Below, one piece after another: positions 35,490-45,531 of a stretch of DNA of 64,000 nt (position 1 is the stretch's first letter; each line of letters opens with the position of its first letter). The translations under genes were made by a program, and so were the position numbers. The notes beneath the pieces are model-generated. The model had not been told where the DNA came from. It was given only the letters and a program-made list of their open reading frames with translations, and did not search any database. This stretch comes from Calocera cornea HHB12733 (lineage: Eukaryota; Basidiomycota; Dacrymycetes; Dacrymycetales; Dacrymycetaceae), in assembly GCA_001632435.1 (NCBI GenBank), contig KV423975.1:105500-169499 (forward strand), in the 5' to 3' direction.

Positions 35490-36853
35490 TTAGTCTTCCT
35501 CTACGACCACATAATGAAATTTGGCCACTCGATCGGCTTTGAGAATGTCCGGGAAGAACATTTCCCGAAGCGAGCCCCATACTTGCTTTTGCTCAGTTGT
35601 CTCCGTCCAGATCGGTTCGTAAACATTTCGGAGTTGATTGATCCCAACAAGGCGCACTCTAATCTGGTGGAGGCGGAAGACAGTTTCAAGCAGGGTGCGC
35701 CGAGTGGGTGCATCGTTGGCATCCAATGGTAGGCGCAACCTGCCAAAGGAGCCCTGGATCGCCCGCATGCCCCACTCTGCCGACTGCCGGAATGAGACCA
35801 GTTGGTCAAGAAATTGCAGCTGGTCCCGTGTTGTTCGACTTCCGCTCTTGACCGGTGTTCTGATCTTCGTCTTGATCGAATTGCGATTATGGGGAAAGGC
35901 TGTGTCCGCTGCAAGGAAGAAATCGTCCGGGGTGTACTCCTCCAGCTGGGCGTATATACCGCTGGACACCTTGGAATCATGCCAACTGCCTGGCGCGTTG
36001 ATTGCGGCATGAATCAGTTCTCCTGGTCAAGGATGCGCCCTTGTTAGGTTGCGCAACCTAACGGGAAGTGTGCAACCTGGGACGTACCCCGGGTTGAAAA
36101 AACCAAAACATTGCTGGTAAAGTGCCCGTGCAACCACCCGTTGTATTGTGCATTTTGCCAACGCTCATCGCTGGATGTTGCTGTAGGCAGGTTGAGCCCA
36201 TCCACTGACCCAAACGCACCCTGGAGCAAGGGATGTCTGGCGACCACAAGATCGGACAATTCCTTGAATTGATCACCTTTGGGCCAGGTGATTCGAGCCT
36301 CGCCCATGGCTCGCAGTGTCCGCAAGAGAAGATCAAGGCCAAAGGCACGGTATCGAGTAATGGTCGATGGGATGAGCGCAAAGATTTGCGCCAGCGACTT
36401 GTCCATCATTGTGGAGTTGAGCCAGTAAAGAACCAAGCCCAGTCCTCCAGCAGCGTTGAGGGAGCGCTTCTCCGGTCTCGGCTCGCCCCAGCTCGAAACG
36501 TCGGGCCGCGGTATCGCTTCGGAGTTCCAGAGCTGTTCGAAACCACCTTCCAGGATGCGCCGGAAGGTCTTCACATCCAGCCCCATCGTCGAGATGTAGG
36601 CACGGTCAACCTGTCCTGTCAGGACGGTCTGAAAGGGTGTGCGCACCCTGGGATTCCTCAAAAGATCCGGTCGAGTAAGGTAGGCCCGACGCTCCCGACG
36701 TTCGCTCGCCCGAGCTTGCGCAGCCTGCTCTTCCACGAGAGTGAGGAATGCTGCAAATCTCCACGAGTCGAAATCGTCGTCTTCGCTTTCATCGTCCTCG
36801 GAGTTCCATTCTTCCCAGGATGCGCGCATCCTTGCATCATGGTCGTGGGGCAT
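35490..36853 (-). CDS. PIF/Harbinger DDE transposase (DDE_Tnp_4 type)
   Basis: Endonuclease/integrase that cuts and joins the element ends. Two exons: the first ends VLVFSTR-G at a GTACGT donor near 36088; the second begins ELIHAAINAPGSWHD near 36020. The catalytic triad is complete: Asp near residue 218 (GAFGSVDGLN), Asp near 295 (FFLAADTAFPHN) and Glu near 338 (QSAEWGMRAIQGSFG). About 430 residues, a normal Harbinger size, with no stop or frameshift. The N-terminus is acidic (SEDDESEDDD). I chose Met at 36853 (MPHDHDARM); Met at 36964 would place the coding start upstream of a 32 bp palindrome. It converges with the Myb-like gene, 15 bp apart. Confidence 0.88.
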
Positions 36854-36905
36854 TTGGTGAGTGCGGGCGCGTCCAAACCACGAGTATGATGCAGTCCATA
36901 GCAAT

Positions 36906-36937
36906 TGGAACACCAGGATGCGCATCCTGGTGTTCCA
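36906..36937. repeat. 32 bp perfect palindrome upstream of transposase
   Basis: The core AGGATGCGCATCCT (36915-36928) is extended by matching TGGAACACC / GGTGTTCCA arms. This is the longest perfect palindrome of the family in the element and lies 53 bp before the chosen transposase start. Confidence 0.9.
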
Positions 36938-37070
36938 GATTAATGTAACGGACACAGGGAGCAAAACAATTTAATGTCATTTCATTGATTATTGAGACAC
37001 GCGACACGTCCAGACGCGTCGCGCGTAAGTACACACACACGACAGACCCATGAATAACCCCTACCCAGCC

Positions 37071-39779
37071 CTAATCCACCTTGGCAAAGTGCGTTACGAT
37101 CCACTGATGGCGACCCTTGAACTGTGTTCTATGTTAGCGACTTCAGGTTGCGCGCAACCTGAAGACTCACAGGTCCGTGCATCTCGGTGCGCGCTTCCAC
37201 GTTCATCAGCCAGGTCTGCGCCTGTGCCGCGTCAATTGCCCATCTGGCAAGGTTGTAGGCCTCAAACTGCCACAATGCTCGTTAGCTAGGATGCGCGCAA
37301 CCTGTAGGGGATTTGGGACTCACATCGTTCTGCCCCAATCCCATCTGCTGCCGCATGTACTCCGCCGAGACGCCGAGCGCACCCTTGGTCGCGGTGTTGA
37401 ACGCAACGGCGTCGTGGATCGCGTTGTCGCGATCCACGATGCGGAAGCGAAGGAGGTACCTGGCAATGACGAGGTCAGCGTGAAGCGCAAACAGGATGCG
37501 CATCCTGAGGGCCAGCGGGCTACAAACCTCCCTTCCCCCACCGCGAATTCGTGATCACAACGCGTACAGCGCCACATGCCCGGCCCAACCGGCTCGGCGT
37601 CGTTGGCTTTCTTGTTGCAGTTTGCTCCCCCGCACCCAACGTATGTGATCGAGCCGGGGTTGGTGACGAGGATGCGCCCCTGAATCTTGAAGAAGTCGGG
37701 GTCCTGCCTGAGGCCCCAACGCCGGTTGAGCACGTCCCGGATCGTAACCGTCGGGGCACGAGTCTGGAGGCCCAACCTCTTGAGAGCTTTCGCCCCGTCA
37801 GCGCTGCAGCTATATGCGAGGACGTTCCAGTGAGGGTCTTCCGTGAGCGTCTGCTGCCACCTGCAGAAGGGTCAGGATGCGCGCTCGGGGGGATGAGCGC
37901 AACCTGAGGATGCGCGCATACTCACCACTGTACCATGTCGTTATACGGGGCGGCAAGGTCTGGCGCATCCTGGCCACGGAGGATCTCGGTCAGCCCGCTA
38001 ACCGTCTTCAAGCAGATCTCATTGGCGCGTCCATCCTCCATGGTGACATTGTGCAGGAGGACGACCTCGCCGTCTCGCCGGTACAGCTGTTCGGGGAACT
38101 CGTCCCATGCCATGAGGCGGCGCGCATACATGGACTTGTCCGTGACGAAGACTTCGCAGCGTGTGAGCTGAGGGGGCTTGTCCCAACCCTGATCCAGGTT
38201 AACAAGGTTGCGCATCCTCATCGCGGATGACTTACCTTCACTGCATCTCCCTTGGGCTTGCCAGGGATGATCTCGCTGGTGTTCATTATGACGCACCAAA
38301 CATCTGTGACTTTGTGAGTGCTAGGATGCGCATCCTCGGGGCGGGGAAGACTCACCGATGGGCTTGTTGGAGAGTCCGCGTTGGAGCTGGTTGAGCTTGC
38401 GGTAGTTCAGGATCCATTCAGGTATGGTGGGCTCGTCAACCTGTGGAACCAATGAGGATGCGCATCCTAAGAGGATGAGCAACTCACTTCAAAGAAGCCG
38501 CACTCCTCGTTGATCGAAAGCTGCACGGGGTGGAACGTTCGACACCACACGCGAGACGCAATACACTGGGCGTTGAATATCTGATAGCAACGCCCAAGGC
38601 GCAACCTGGTGTGGTCGAAGTTCCTCTTGAGGTTGGGCCGGACGACGATATCGATGGTGCCAGTGGCGTCATGTCCAACCAGGTCAACGGTCGAAGACTT
38701 GTTTTCAATGCGAGTGAGGCGAACCCAAACGTGTGCGGCATCCTGCCCGACGGTAAGCGTGTTCACATCGTCGAAGCCAGGATGCGCTGGATCGTTGAGA
38801 TCGGGGGGAGCGTTGCCATGCGGATAGGCAAAAGGTCCTCGGAGCGCACCCTGAGTGGGCTGAGGCGGCGCAGGGGGAGGAGGCGTGGGGGAAGGCGAGG
38901 CCGCTTGTGGATCCGGATTGACAGGGTGCGCATCCTGGCGGGCAATGATGTCCTCAAAGGATGCGCCCCAACGCCAGCCGATACCGTCCAGGTGCATGAC
39001 AAAGTTCAGCCCATCCTGAACCCTCCCCTGAGCATCGAGCGGGGAGTGTCCAGGCGTGATCCAGTGCGCCGCATGGTTGGGCGGGCGGGAGCCCACGGTG
39101 AGCATCCAGCCACCCATAGGCTGCACCGGGGCGAGGTCGACCGGAATGTTGGCTTCGCCGCCCTGGAGTAGGCGCGGGGCAACGATGAGGTTGCGCTGAT
39201 GAGCGGGGCTGAGCCATTCGTAGGTTGGGGGAGGGTCGCGCAACCTGATGTATGCGATGGACCGTTTGAACTGGAAGCCAGGAGGGTACTTCGGCTGTCC
39301 AATCTTCCCAGGATGTGCTCTGACGAGGATGACGTTGTGTATGAGGATCGATAGGTGCCTAAACGTTGCGTTAGCACATCCTGGAGGCTATGGGTGAGGG
39401 AAAGGACAGGTTGCGCACTTGTTATCCTCTCCCGGCACTCTATACGTGCTGTACCCCACGACCTGCACCACGTTGTGCACCCTGAGACGGTACGTCTGCA
39501 GCTGCCAGACGATATCGAGGCCGGCGATGCAGGGGATGGTGAACTTGCCATCACTGAGGTATATGCTGCAACAGCGTCAGGATGCGCATCCTAGGGGGGC
39601 GGGGAGTGGACTCACGTGAAGCAAGGAGGCTCACGAGAGCGTCCGCTGGCCTGCGTCTTCTCCTCGACTGCGATGATCTGCATTTGCGGGAGGGACTGCT
39701 TGTCGAGGATGTTGTGCAGGATGCGCTGGCAGGTGCCCGCCGTGAGAGCGTGACCGCCAGGGTTGAGACCAGGATCCAT
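37071..39779 (-). CDS. Replication protein A large subunit (RPA1-like), transposon-borne
   Basis: RPA1 binds single-stranded DNA during replication and repair. Order of parts: an N-terminal OB-like segment (LTAGTCQRILHNILDKQSL, then TIYLSDGKFTIPCIAG); a Pro-rich linker; DBD-A (HVWVRLTRIENKSS, GTIDIVVRPN); DBD-B (PIDVWCVIMNTSEIIPGKP); then the RPA C-terminal domain with zinc ribbon YVGCGGANCNKKA and WRCTRCDHEF, and YLLRFRIVDRDNAIHDAVAF. It ends HFAKVD, TAG at 37073-37071. About ten exons. The first intron is 39615-39566; I delimited nine introns, each with a palindrome copy or fragment. The start at 39779 (MDPGLNPGG) fits the usual distance to the first OB fold; Met at 39938 is the alternative. 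No lesion was found. It could be a captured host gene or an established component of this transposon lineage. Confidence 0.85.
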
Positions 39780-40050
39780 TTGGAGCGGATGGATCGGGGA
39801 TGCCGAGAGGCAGCGAGCAAGCGATCGGGGGCGTTGGTGAGCCGAGCTAGAGGAGGCGGGCGTGGCGCAACCTGGCTGGACCGCTGTCATCCCCCACGCT
39901 GGCAAGCGGGAGCAGATGGCGTGATTTAGGTTGGGCACGTGACAAATTTAGGATCTAGGAGGATGCGCGCGCTGCATCCTACGGTCTGGGTCAACATCTA
40001 GGATCTGTGTTTATGCCTCCGAAACTGCTTCCGTTTAGGATCTGTGTCGA

Positions 40051-40084
40051 AAAATCTAGGATCTAGGTCTACGGCAAGTCATCC
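40051..40084 (-). repeat. Right terminal inverted repeat of Harbinger-like element
   Basis: Complement of the left end; ends GCAAGTCATCC at 40084, followed by ACT (40085-40087). Confidence 0.9.
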
Positions 40085-40099
40085 ACTTACCTACATCCT

Positions 40100-40900
40100 G
40101 TAATGTTAAGGTACTTCCCGAGGGGAGTCCTTTGCTTCCGTTTCAACTATTTACCTCCGTTGCTGAATTTGCCTCCGGTTTACCGCCGCCAATAAATGTG
40201 CTTCCCTTCGAAGCTTTGCTTCCCCTAGGACGTCTGCTTCCGCTGAACATATGCTTCCGCTGCAGAATTGACTTAGGCCTAGCACTTGCTTCAGCAGTGG
40301 ATGTTCCCTGTCTACATAATCTGCTTCCGTAATTCGAGTGCTCCCCCTGAGTAGTTGCGTCCCCTCTAGGATGTACTATGGGTAAAGGTTTTGCTTCCTG
40401 GTTAATTGTGTCCGCTATAATATCTGCTTCCGCCGGAGTTATTTTTTGCATGACCCGCCCACTTCCATTATTCTGCTTCCGCGGAGGTAGCTCCATGCAA
40501 TGGAAGTAGAAGTGGAGCTGAAGGGCACGCAGCACCGGAAGCAACTCTGGTGTCAGGGGCCCAATGCCCAGCGGAGTCAAACTGTACCACCAAAGCACAC
40601 ACTACAGCGGGGTCAAAGTGGTTCACGGAAGCAACTTCGATAGCGGAAGCAAACGGGCATTGGGGGCAAAGGCAATGGATGCAAACGTCTGCATAGCAAG
40701 GAGGAGCAAAGCGCTCAGCGGACTGAAGCGGAAGAGACCGGAAGCGGAACTTGCAGCGGGGCACCTCTTCACATGGAAATGCAACGGACACGCAAGCTGG
40801 GGGCAGAGCGGAGGTAGAGTGATCAGCGGAAACAGACTACCGGATGCAGAACGATTGTCACCGCGGGTCGCCGAGCGCACCGAACGTGCGCGATCGCAGG
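40100..40900. repeat. Strand-switching array of TGCTTCCG motifs
   Basis: From 40125 to about 40495, variants of TKTGCTTCCGYT occur roughly every 20-25 bp (for example TTTGCTTCCGTTT, TCTGCTTCCGCTG, TATGCTTCCGCTG), about 16 in 400 bp. From about 40500 to 40900 the complement AGCGGAAGCAAA and variants take over at similar spacing. The array is thus a diffuse inverted structure centred near 40497. Two further copies (GCCTCCGG, GCTTCCGGTG) lie left of the Harbinger-like element at 33778-33815, which suggests that element landed inside this array. Confidence 0.65.
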
Positions 40901-41478
40901 AAATTGGGTGAACAGCAGGGTTACAGCCTATAGACCTAACTCCCCTTGCATCGCGAGGGGACGTGATTGGCTTTCCGACTTACAGCGGTGCACCTGGTGG
41001 CTCCAATTGCGAACATCTGATACTGTAAGAGGTCGAAATCCGCTCACCCGAGGGGAGGGGGGGATCAGCCCGAGCGCTAGCCATAGGCTGATCTCCTCTA
41101 TTGGAGCCCTCGACATACAGTCAACTACAATGAAGGGTAGATGGCCATATGATAATAAGGGCACACATTGTCTACGGAAGGCCCCGGTTCCGATTCCTTA
41201 CAGATCCAGCCTTTTTGCGAGGTTTGACATCTTCTCAGTGCACACCCGACAAGCGGCCGGGTCGGGGGGGAGCTGGCTTCCTGTTGTCCGTAGCCAAACC
41301 CTCCCTGGGCTGGCGGTCCAAGACCGGGTGACAGCTCGCTGATATGATGTCGTGTCCAAGCGTGAAAGGGGTGCCATACGATAGTGTCAGCAAATCGCAT
41401 CCGGCCAATCGGTCAAGATTAGAGTAGTAGATTGGATAAGATAGGAAGACACATGCCATCTCGCACTGCAGCAATCTC
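40901..41478. other. No clear gene
   Basis: 3' flank of the first seven-helix gene. Frames here are short and unsupported. Confidence 0.5.
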
Positions 41479-42502
41479 CTACACAGCGTGCGTCCCCAGT
41501 TCTGGATTGCCTGGCTTCTCCCCGGCCTTCGTATTTCCATTCCCCTGGGCCCCACACTCGTGAGGATGCGACCCATCGAGCATCATCTGCGCCTCTCGTC
41601 CGCAGGCAAAGAACCAGACCCTCACGTCGACCAGATCAAGCAGCATCACAAGGGCATACTCCATGAGCACCTGGAGGATGTAGAACTTGACCCGGGTCGC
41701 TGTGCTGATGAGGTCGAGGACACTGGGATGCGCCGTGAGCGAGGTAGAGAGCCGGTAAGCGGGTATGATCAGCAGGAGACCACTTGTAACGAAGAGGTAG
41801 GTGGTGCGCGCGACTCCGAGATGCGGATAGCCGATAAGCAGGAAGAGGCAGATCAGCACCAGCAGCGCCATTACAACCAGGGCGATGACGGTGGATGCGA
41901 TACGCAGGCTTCGGACGAGGGAAGCGCGACTCGGGTTCGAGAGCGCGGACGAGTACAACGCTCCGGCGGTGATACCCAGGGCACTGATGTCGCGGGTCAG
42001 CATGATTCTCTGGGACAAGAGGTTGAGAAACACACATGGCTGCCACCAAAGACAGATGCATGAGCGTAAGGAGCTGTACCAGCATCGATTGGCTCTTCCG
42101 TTAGGCGAAGATGGTCTCGTCCTGAGGAGCCACGTCGGTTCGCTGAAGATGGCTGCTCACGAGCGAGACCATCATATCGACCATGATGATGAAGCCGACG
42201 CCGAGGAGGATCTGCTCGCCAATGAATATGCCGATGCTGGGCACAGGATCGAACGGGATCGACGCGGTGACGGCCTCGTCCGCCCGCAGCGCAAACGTCG
42301 CGATTCGGATGAAGATGAATGCGACTAGTCGAACGTAGGTGAAGAGGAGCATTCGCGGGCGGCGGTAGGTATATGTTCGCCATAGCGTCGGGAAGAGAAG
42401 TATGAAGTAGGCGACGACAAATACGATGGAAGGCGCTAGGTCGGGCCGCGTTGGCAGTCCGCCTGAGATCGTGGGGAAGTTGGTGAAGGACACACTAGCC
42501 AT
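41479..42502 (-). pseudogene. Seven-helix membrane protein, paralog 1, with in-frame stop
   Basis: The N-terminal exon starts MASVSFTNFPTISGGLPTRP at 42502 and has the family motifs RIATFALRA and GIFIGEQILLGVGFI. After the loop (QRTDVAPQDETIFA) a TAA at 42101-42103 interrupts the frame, which then continues SQSMLVQLLTLMHLSLVAA to the usual splice donor and the second exon (ALGITAGALYSSALSNPSRA, YPHLGVARTTYLFVTSGLLL, VDVRVWFFACGREAQMML). I found no good intron that removes the stop. The other four paralogs are open there. It may be a young pseudogene, a truncated four-helix product or a sequencing error. A TATA-like TTATATAA lies at 42584-42591. Confidence 0.65.
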
Positions 42503-42583
42503 GGCGAAGAGAGGAAGTAGAGAGCTCTAACAAGTCGAGAAGGACGGATATGGTCTGCCGTCGGGCATGGCGCAAGTCCACCA

Positions 42584-42591
42584 TTATATAA
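42584..42591 (-). promoter_or_regulatory. TATA-like box of seven-helix paralog 1
   Basis: TTATATAA about 85 bp before the ATG at 42502. Comparable AT boxes lie 75-115 bp before paralogs 2, 4 and 5, which supports the chosen starts. Confidence 0.45.
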
Positions 42592-43099
42592 CCAGCCAGA
42601 GATGAGAGGCGACTGCCCGGCGCTCCGTCTCTCGCCTCTGCAAGCAGCTGAGGAAACGGTTTCCGCTCTGTCCGGCGCCGGCGCGCGCCCCCCGTGAGGT
42701 AAGAGGCATCACGTGACGAGGGGTCTCGCTGACCACCTTGCACCTTTGTGCCCTGTCGCCGTCGTTCCTCCAGCCATCGTAGAGGATGGCGTGAAAGGGT
42801 CTTCCCAGGTAGCGGCGGCATCATTAGTCAAGGCGCGGCGGGGCATAGCGGTGGATGGGAGGTGGATGGGACGCCGGGGTTGTTGTTGGGTATACCCGAA
42901 TCTGTCCCTGGAGCTTGCAAGGATTGGGGACGTTCACTCGGGTCCGTCAACAACTGCCCACGGGGCGAATTCCTCCGGAACAATCTCATTGAGAAATACA
43001 CAGTAGAGATACATTTTCGTGAATATAAAGCAGACGCACGGAAAGCAAACCTCGGGTCTAGATGATATTCTCCGTCCATTTGCCTCTCGTAGGTCCTGC

Positions 43100-44100
43100 T
43101 CATGCATAACCGGCGCCATACTGCGGCTCGTTCTTCCGCATCGGCTGCTGGTTCACCGGGTACCCCTTGCCTGAAGTAGCGAGCATCATCTGTGCTTCAT
43201 CCCCGCCAGCAAAGAACCAGACCCTGACGTCGACCAGCACGAGGAGGAAGACGACGAGCCACTCCATTGTCGCCTGCAGCACGTAGAACTTGACGCGGGT
43301 CGCGGTGCTCACGAGGTCCGCTTCGCTTGGGTTGCTGGCGAGAGAGGTGGAGAGACGGTAGGCGGGGACGATAACCAGCAGGCAGCCGGCGAGGAGCAGG
43401 TAGAGGGTGCGGGTGGCGCCGAGGTGCGGGTACTGCACGAGGAGGAGGAGGCAGACGAGCACGACTAGGCCAGACACGGCGAGCGTGATGGCGGTCGAAG
43501 CGACGCGCAGTGACTTGACGGTGTTCGCCTTCGACGGGTCCGAGAACGCGCCGGAGTACATGCTCCCTGCGGCAATACCGAGTGCACTGGGATTGTGTCA
43601 GCACAGCTTGAAGTGGGGACGAGCTAATGGACATACATGGCAACGAGAAGGGCGAGGTGCATGAGGCGGACGATATGCTCGAGGCGGAACCCCCCACCTT
43701 GCTGGGAAAACGGAGTCGCACCCTGCGCGGGGACGTCCGTACGCCAGATGTGACCCTTGAGGAGCTCGACCATCAGGTCGACGAGAACGATGAATCCGAC
43801 CCCGAGGAGGATCTGCTCCGCGATGAAGATGCCGATGCTCGGGACGGGATTGTTCGGCAGCTGTGCGGTGGCGGCCTCCTGTGCGCGCAGGGCGAAGGTT
43901 GCGATACGAACGAGGACAAAGAGGGTGAGGCGGACGAAGGTGAAGAGCAGTCGGCCTGGGCGGCGGTAGGTGATCGTCCGCCAGAGGGTGGGGATGAGGA
44001 GCAGAGCGTAGAGCACACAGAAAACGATCGAGGGCGCTTCGTCCGGCTTTGTTGGGAGACCGCCGGAGAGCGCGGGGAAGGAGGTCACGCTGAAAGGCAT
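43100..44100 (-). CDS. Seven-helix membrane protein, paralog 2
   Basis: Exon 1 from 44100 (MPFSVTSFPALSGGLPTKPD) encodes four predicted helices, including PSIVFCVLYALLLIPTLW and GIFIAEQILLGVGFIVLVDL. It ends LMHLALLVAM at a donor whose splice restores an ALGIAAGSMYSGAFSD start for exon 2. Exon 2 has three helices (YPHLGATRTLYLLLAGCLLV; MEWLVVFLLVLVDVRVWFF) and the conserved WFFAGGDEAQMML, with a polar tail. Function unknown. The four-plus-three layout with a conserved ...RIATFALRA... segment resembles fungal seven-helix families such as DUF7702 or RTA1-like proteins, but I cannot place it firmly. All five copies share orientation and intron position. TATA-like sequence near 44174-44180. Confidence 0.75.
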
Positions 44101-45531
44101 GTTGGCCGGTGGTGTCTGTGGTGTCTCGGGGAGGAGGTAAAGTGAAGAAGGGACCGCTGGGGGGGATGTTGGAGTATAAATGCCTTGGCTGATGGGGGTT
44201 GCTTTTATAGTCCCCTGCGGTGCGCCACACCACTTGTGCATCATCGGAGAGGCTTGCCCGTCATCGCGACTCCGCCTCATACAATCGCGGTTCGGACGCA
44301 CGAGGTCCAGCCCCGCAAGCACGCCGACCCTCTGATGTTGAGTCGCACTCCAACACGGCTGGTCGGCAAGGGGAAAAGGCGCCGATATCGCAGCAGCTGG
44401 TTGGCCCGTCATTCAATTGATGGGGTCTCCACGTCCCTGATCCGTCGGAGGAAGCGCTCGGGGGTCAGCTCGGGCCCACCCCCGCACACGGGACCCTGCC
44501 TGTCTCAGCCAATCACAGCCCGAAGTCTGTGCCGTGCTTCGACGTCATCCCAGGGCCCGTATCCTCGAGGCGATGTGAGCACTATTTTTGCAGTCCACCG
44601 ACCGCACCGCGCAGCGCACCTGCGCCCAGTGCATGTTGAGGCTGTCCGAAAGCTGCACTGGACGCCGTTCGGCTAGCAACATTCCGCCAAGCACCCGAGT
44701 TCCAGTGCTCTGAACAATCGCGGCTTTCATGGCTGGTTATTGTTGGCACACCTTCCCACTCATTTCACCATATCGTGCAACGAGTTGGGCTGCCGTAAAA
44801 TGTCTCGTCTTCTAGCGAGCATCAGACTATTCTGAAGGCTTTTCAACTCCACAGACCTGAGCCGTCCTCGCTTTCCGTCTTCGCGGCCGCGTGAATGATA
44901 AGGGGAAACCTCTCTTCATCTTCGGCATGGTATCAGTATCGGTAGTGCATCCCGGGCAGAAGATCATTGCATCGTTCATTCTGAACCCGATCATCACGCG
45001 GTCTTCCGTGAGACAGGCTCGCACGACTGTCTCGACAACTCGAAGGAATTTTCCGTCGTGTTTCTCCAGCAGCCAAAAAAAATCGGTCGCTCGGCCCGCC
45101 CTCATGTACCGTGAGCAACGGGCGCTCGATTGGGTGAGCGAGTTATCCCCCGAGGTGGGATGTTACATAACAAGCTCAGGGGCGAGTCACTTGCCGCCGG
45201 CAGCGCTCGTCCATCACACGCCCGACGGCCCGTCGGACGAAGCACCCTTGTAGCGTGAGAATGTAGTTGGAAGTGCTGCGAACTCGCGAGATATCCTCGA
45301 TCCGTGTTGCTGGCGAGAAGTCTCGGAATCAACCTCCCTGTAATCTATACTGCGACAGTGAGTGTATACTGGAGCACTTCAAAGGAATGAGATTCGATCC
45401 GTATCATTCGCAAGTTTCGACTTAAAAAGAGAGGTTGTTTCCGGTACCTTGCTCGGAGCATGACGATCATGGTACTGTACATCATATCCCTTGCCCTCCT
45501 TGCTGGCTTTCGAATCTTTTCCCCGGTCAAC
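44101..45531. other. Intergenic between paralogs 2 and 3, one small ORF
   Basis: Mostly unsupported frames. One minus-strand ORF at 44827-45105 (92 codons) has FFWLLEKHDGKFLRVV and MIFCPGC and could be a small protein, but I recognise nothing and give it about 0.2. Confidence 0.3.

Larger units (their letters stand above)
34131..39592. repeat. Dispersed 14-16 bp palindromes (AGGWTGCGCAWCCT family)
   Basis: Exact AGGATGCGCATCCT occurs at 35477, 36915, 37493, 38323, 38455 and 39579. AGGTTGCGCAACCT is at 34738 and 36046; mixed-arm AGGTTGCGCATCCT at 34131 and 38205. Copies with an extra GC are at 36817, 37288 and, within a 24 bp palindrome, 37141-37164. Many one-arm or decayed copies also occur (for example 34443, 34975, 35311, 38933). 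I saw no full copy elsewhere in the window. Copies lie in introns, between genes and occasionally in codons. Confidence 0.9.
33830..40084. mobile_element. PIF/Harbinger-like DNA transposon carrying an RPA1 gene, 6255 bp
   Basis: The ends are inverted repeats starting GGATGACTTGCCGTAGACCT, identical for 26 bp and matching 33 of 34, at 33830-33863 and 40051-40084. ACT flanks both sides (33827-33829 and 40085-40087), a 3 bp duplication as expected for PIF/Harbinger, although the usual target is TTA/TAA. Inside are a DUF6818/Myb-like gene (plus), a DDE transposase (minus, convergent) and an RPA1 gene (minus). Subterminal regions contain repeated TCCTAGAT. The near-perfect ends and open transposase suggest recent activity. 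The RPA1 gene and the dense palindrome family are the unusual parts. Confidence 0.85.

Noticed and set aside
33830..40084. Two separate nested elements, one with transposase and one with RPA1
   Set aside because: Only one pair of matching ends with one target duplication is visible, and the same palindrome family runs evenly through all three genes.
40100..40900. CRISPR-like array because of regularly spaced motifs
   Set aside because: Motifs are short and degenerate, spacers are too short and irregular, orientation flips in the middle, and the genome is eukaryotic.
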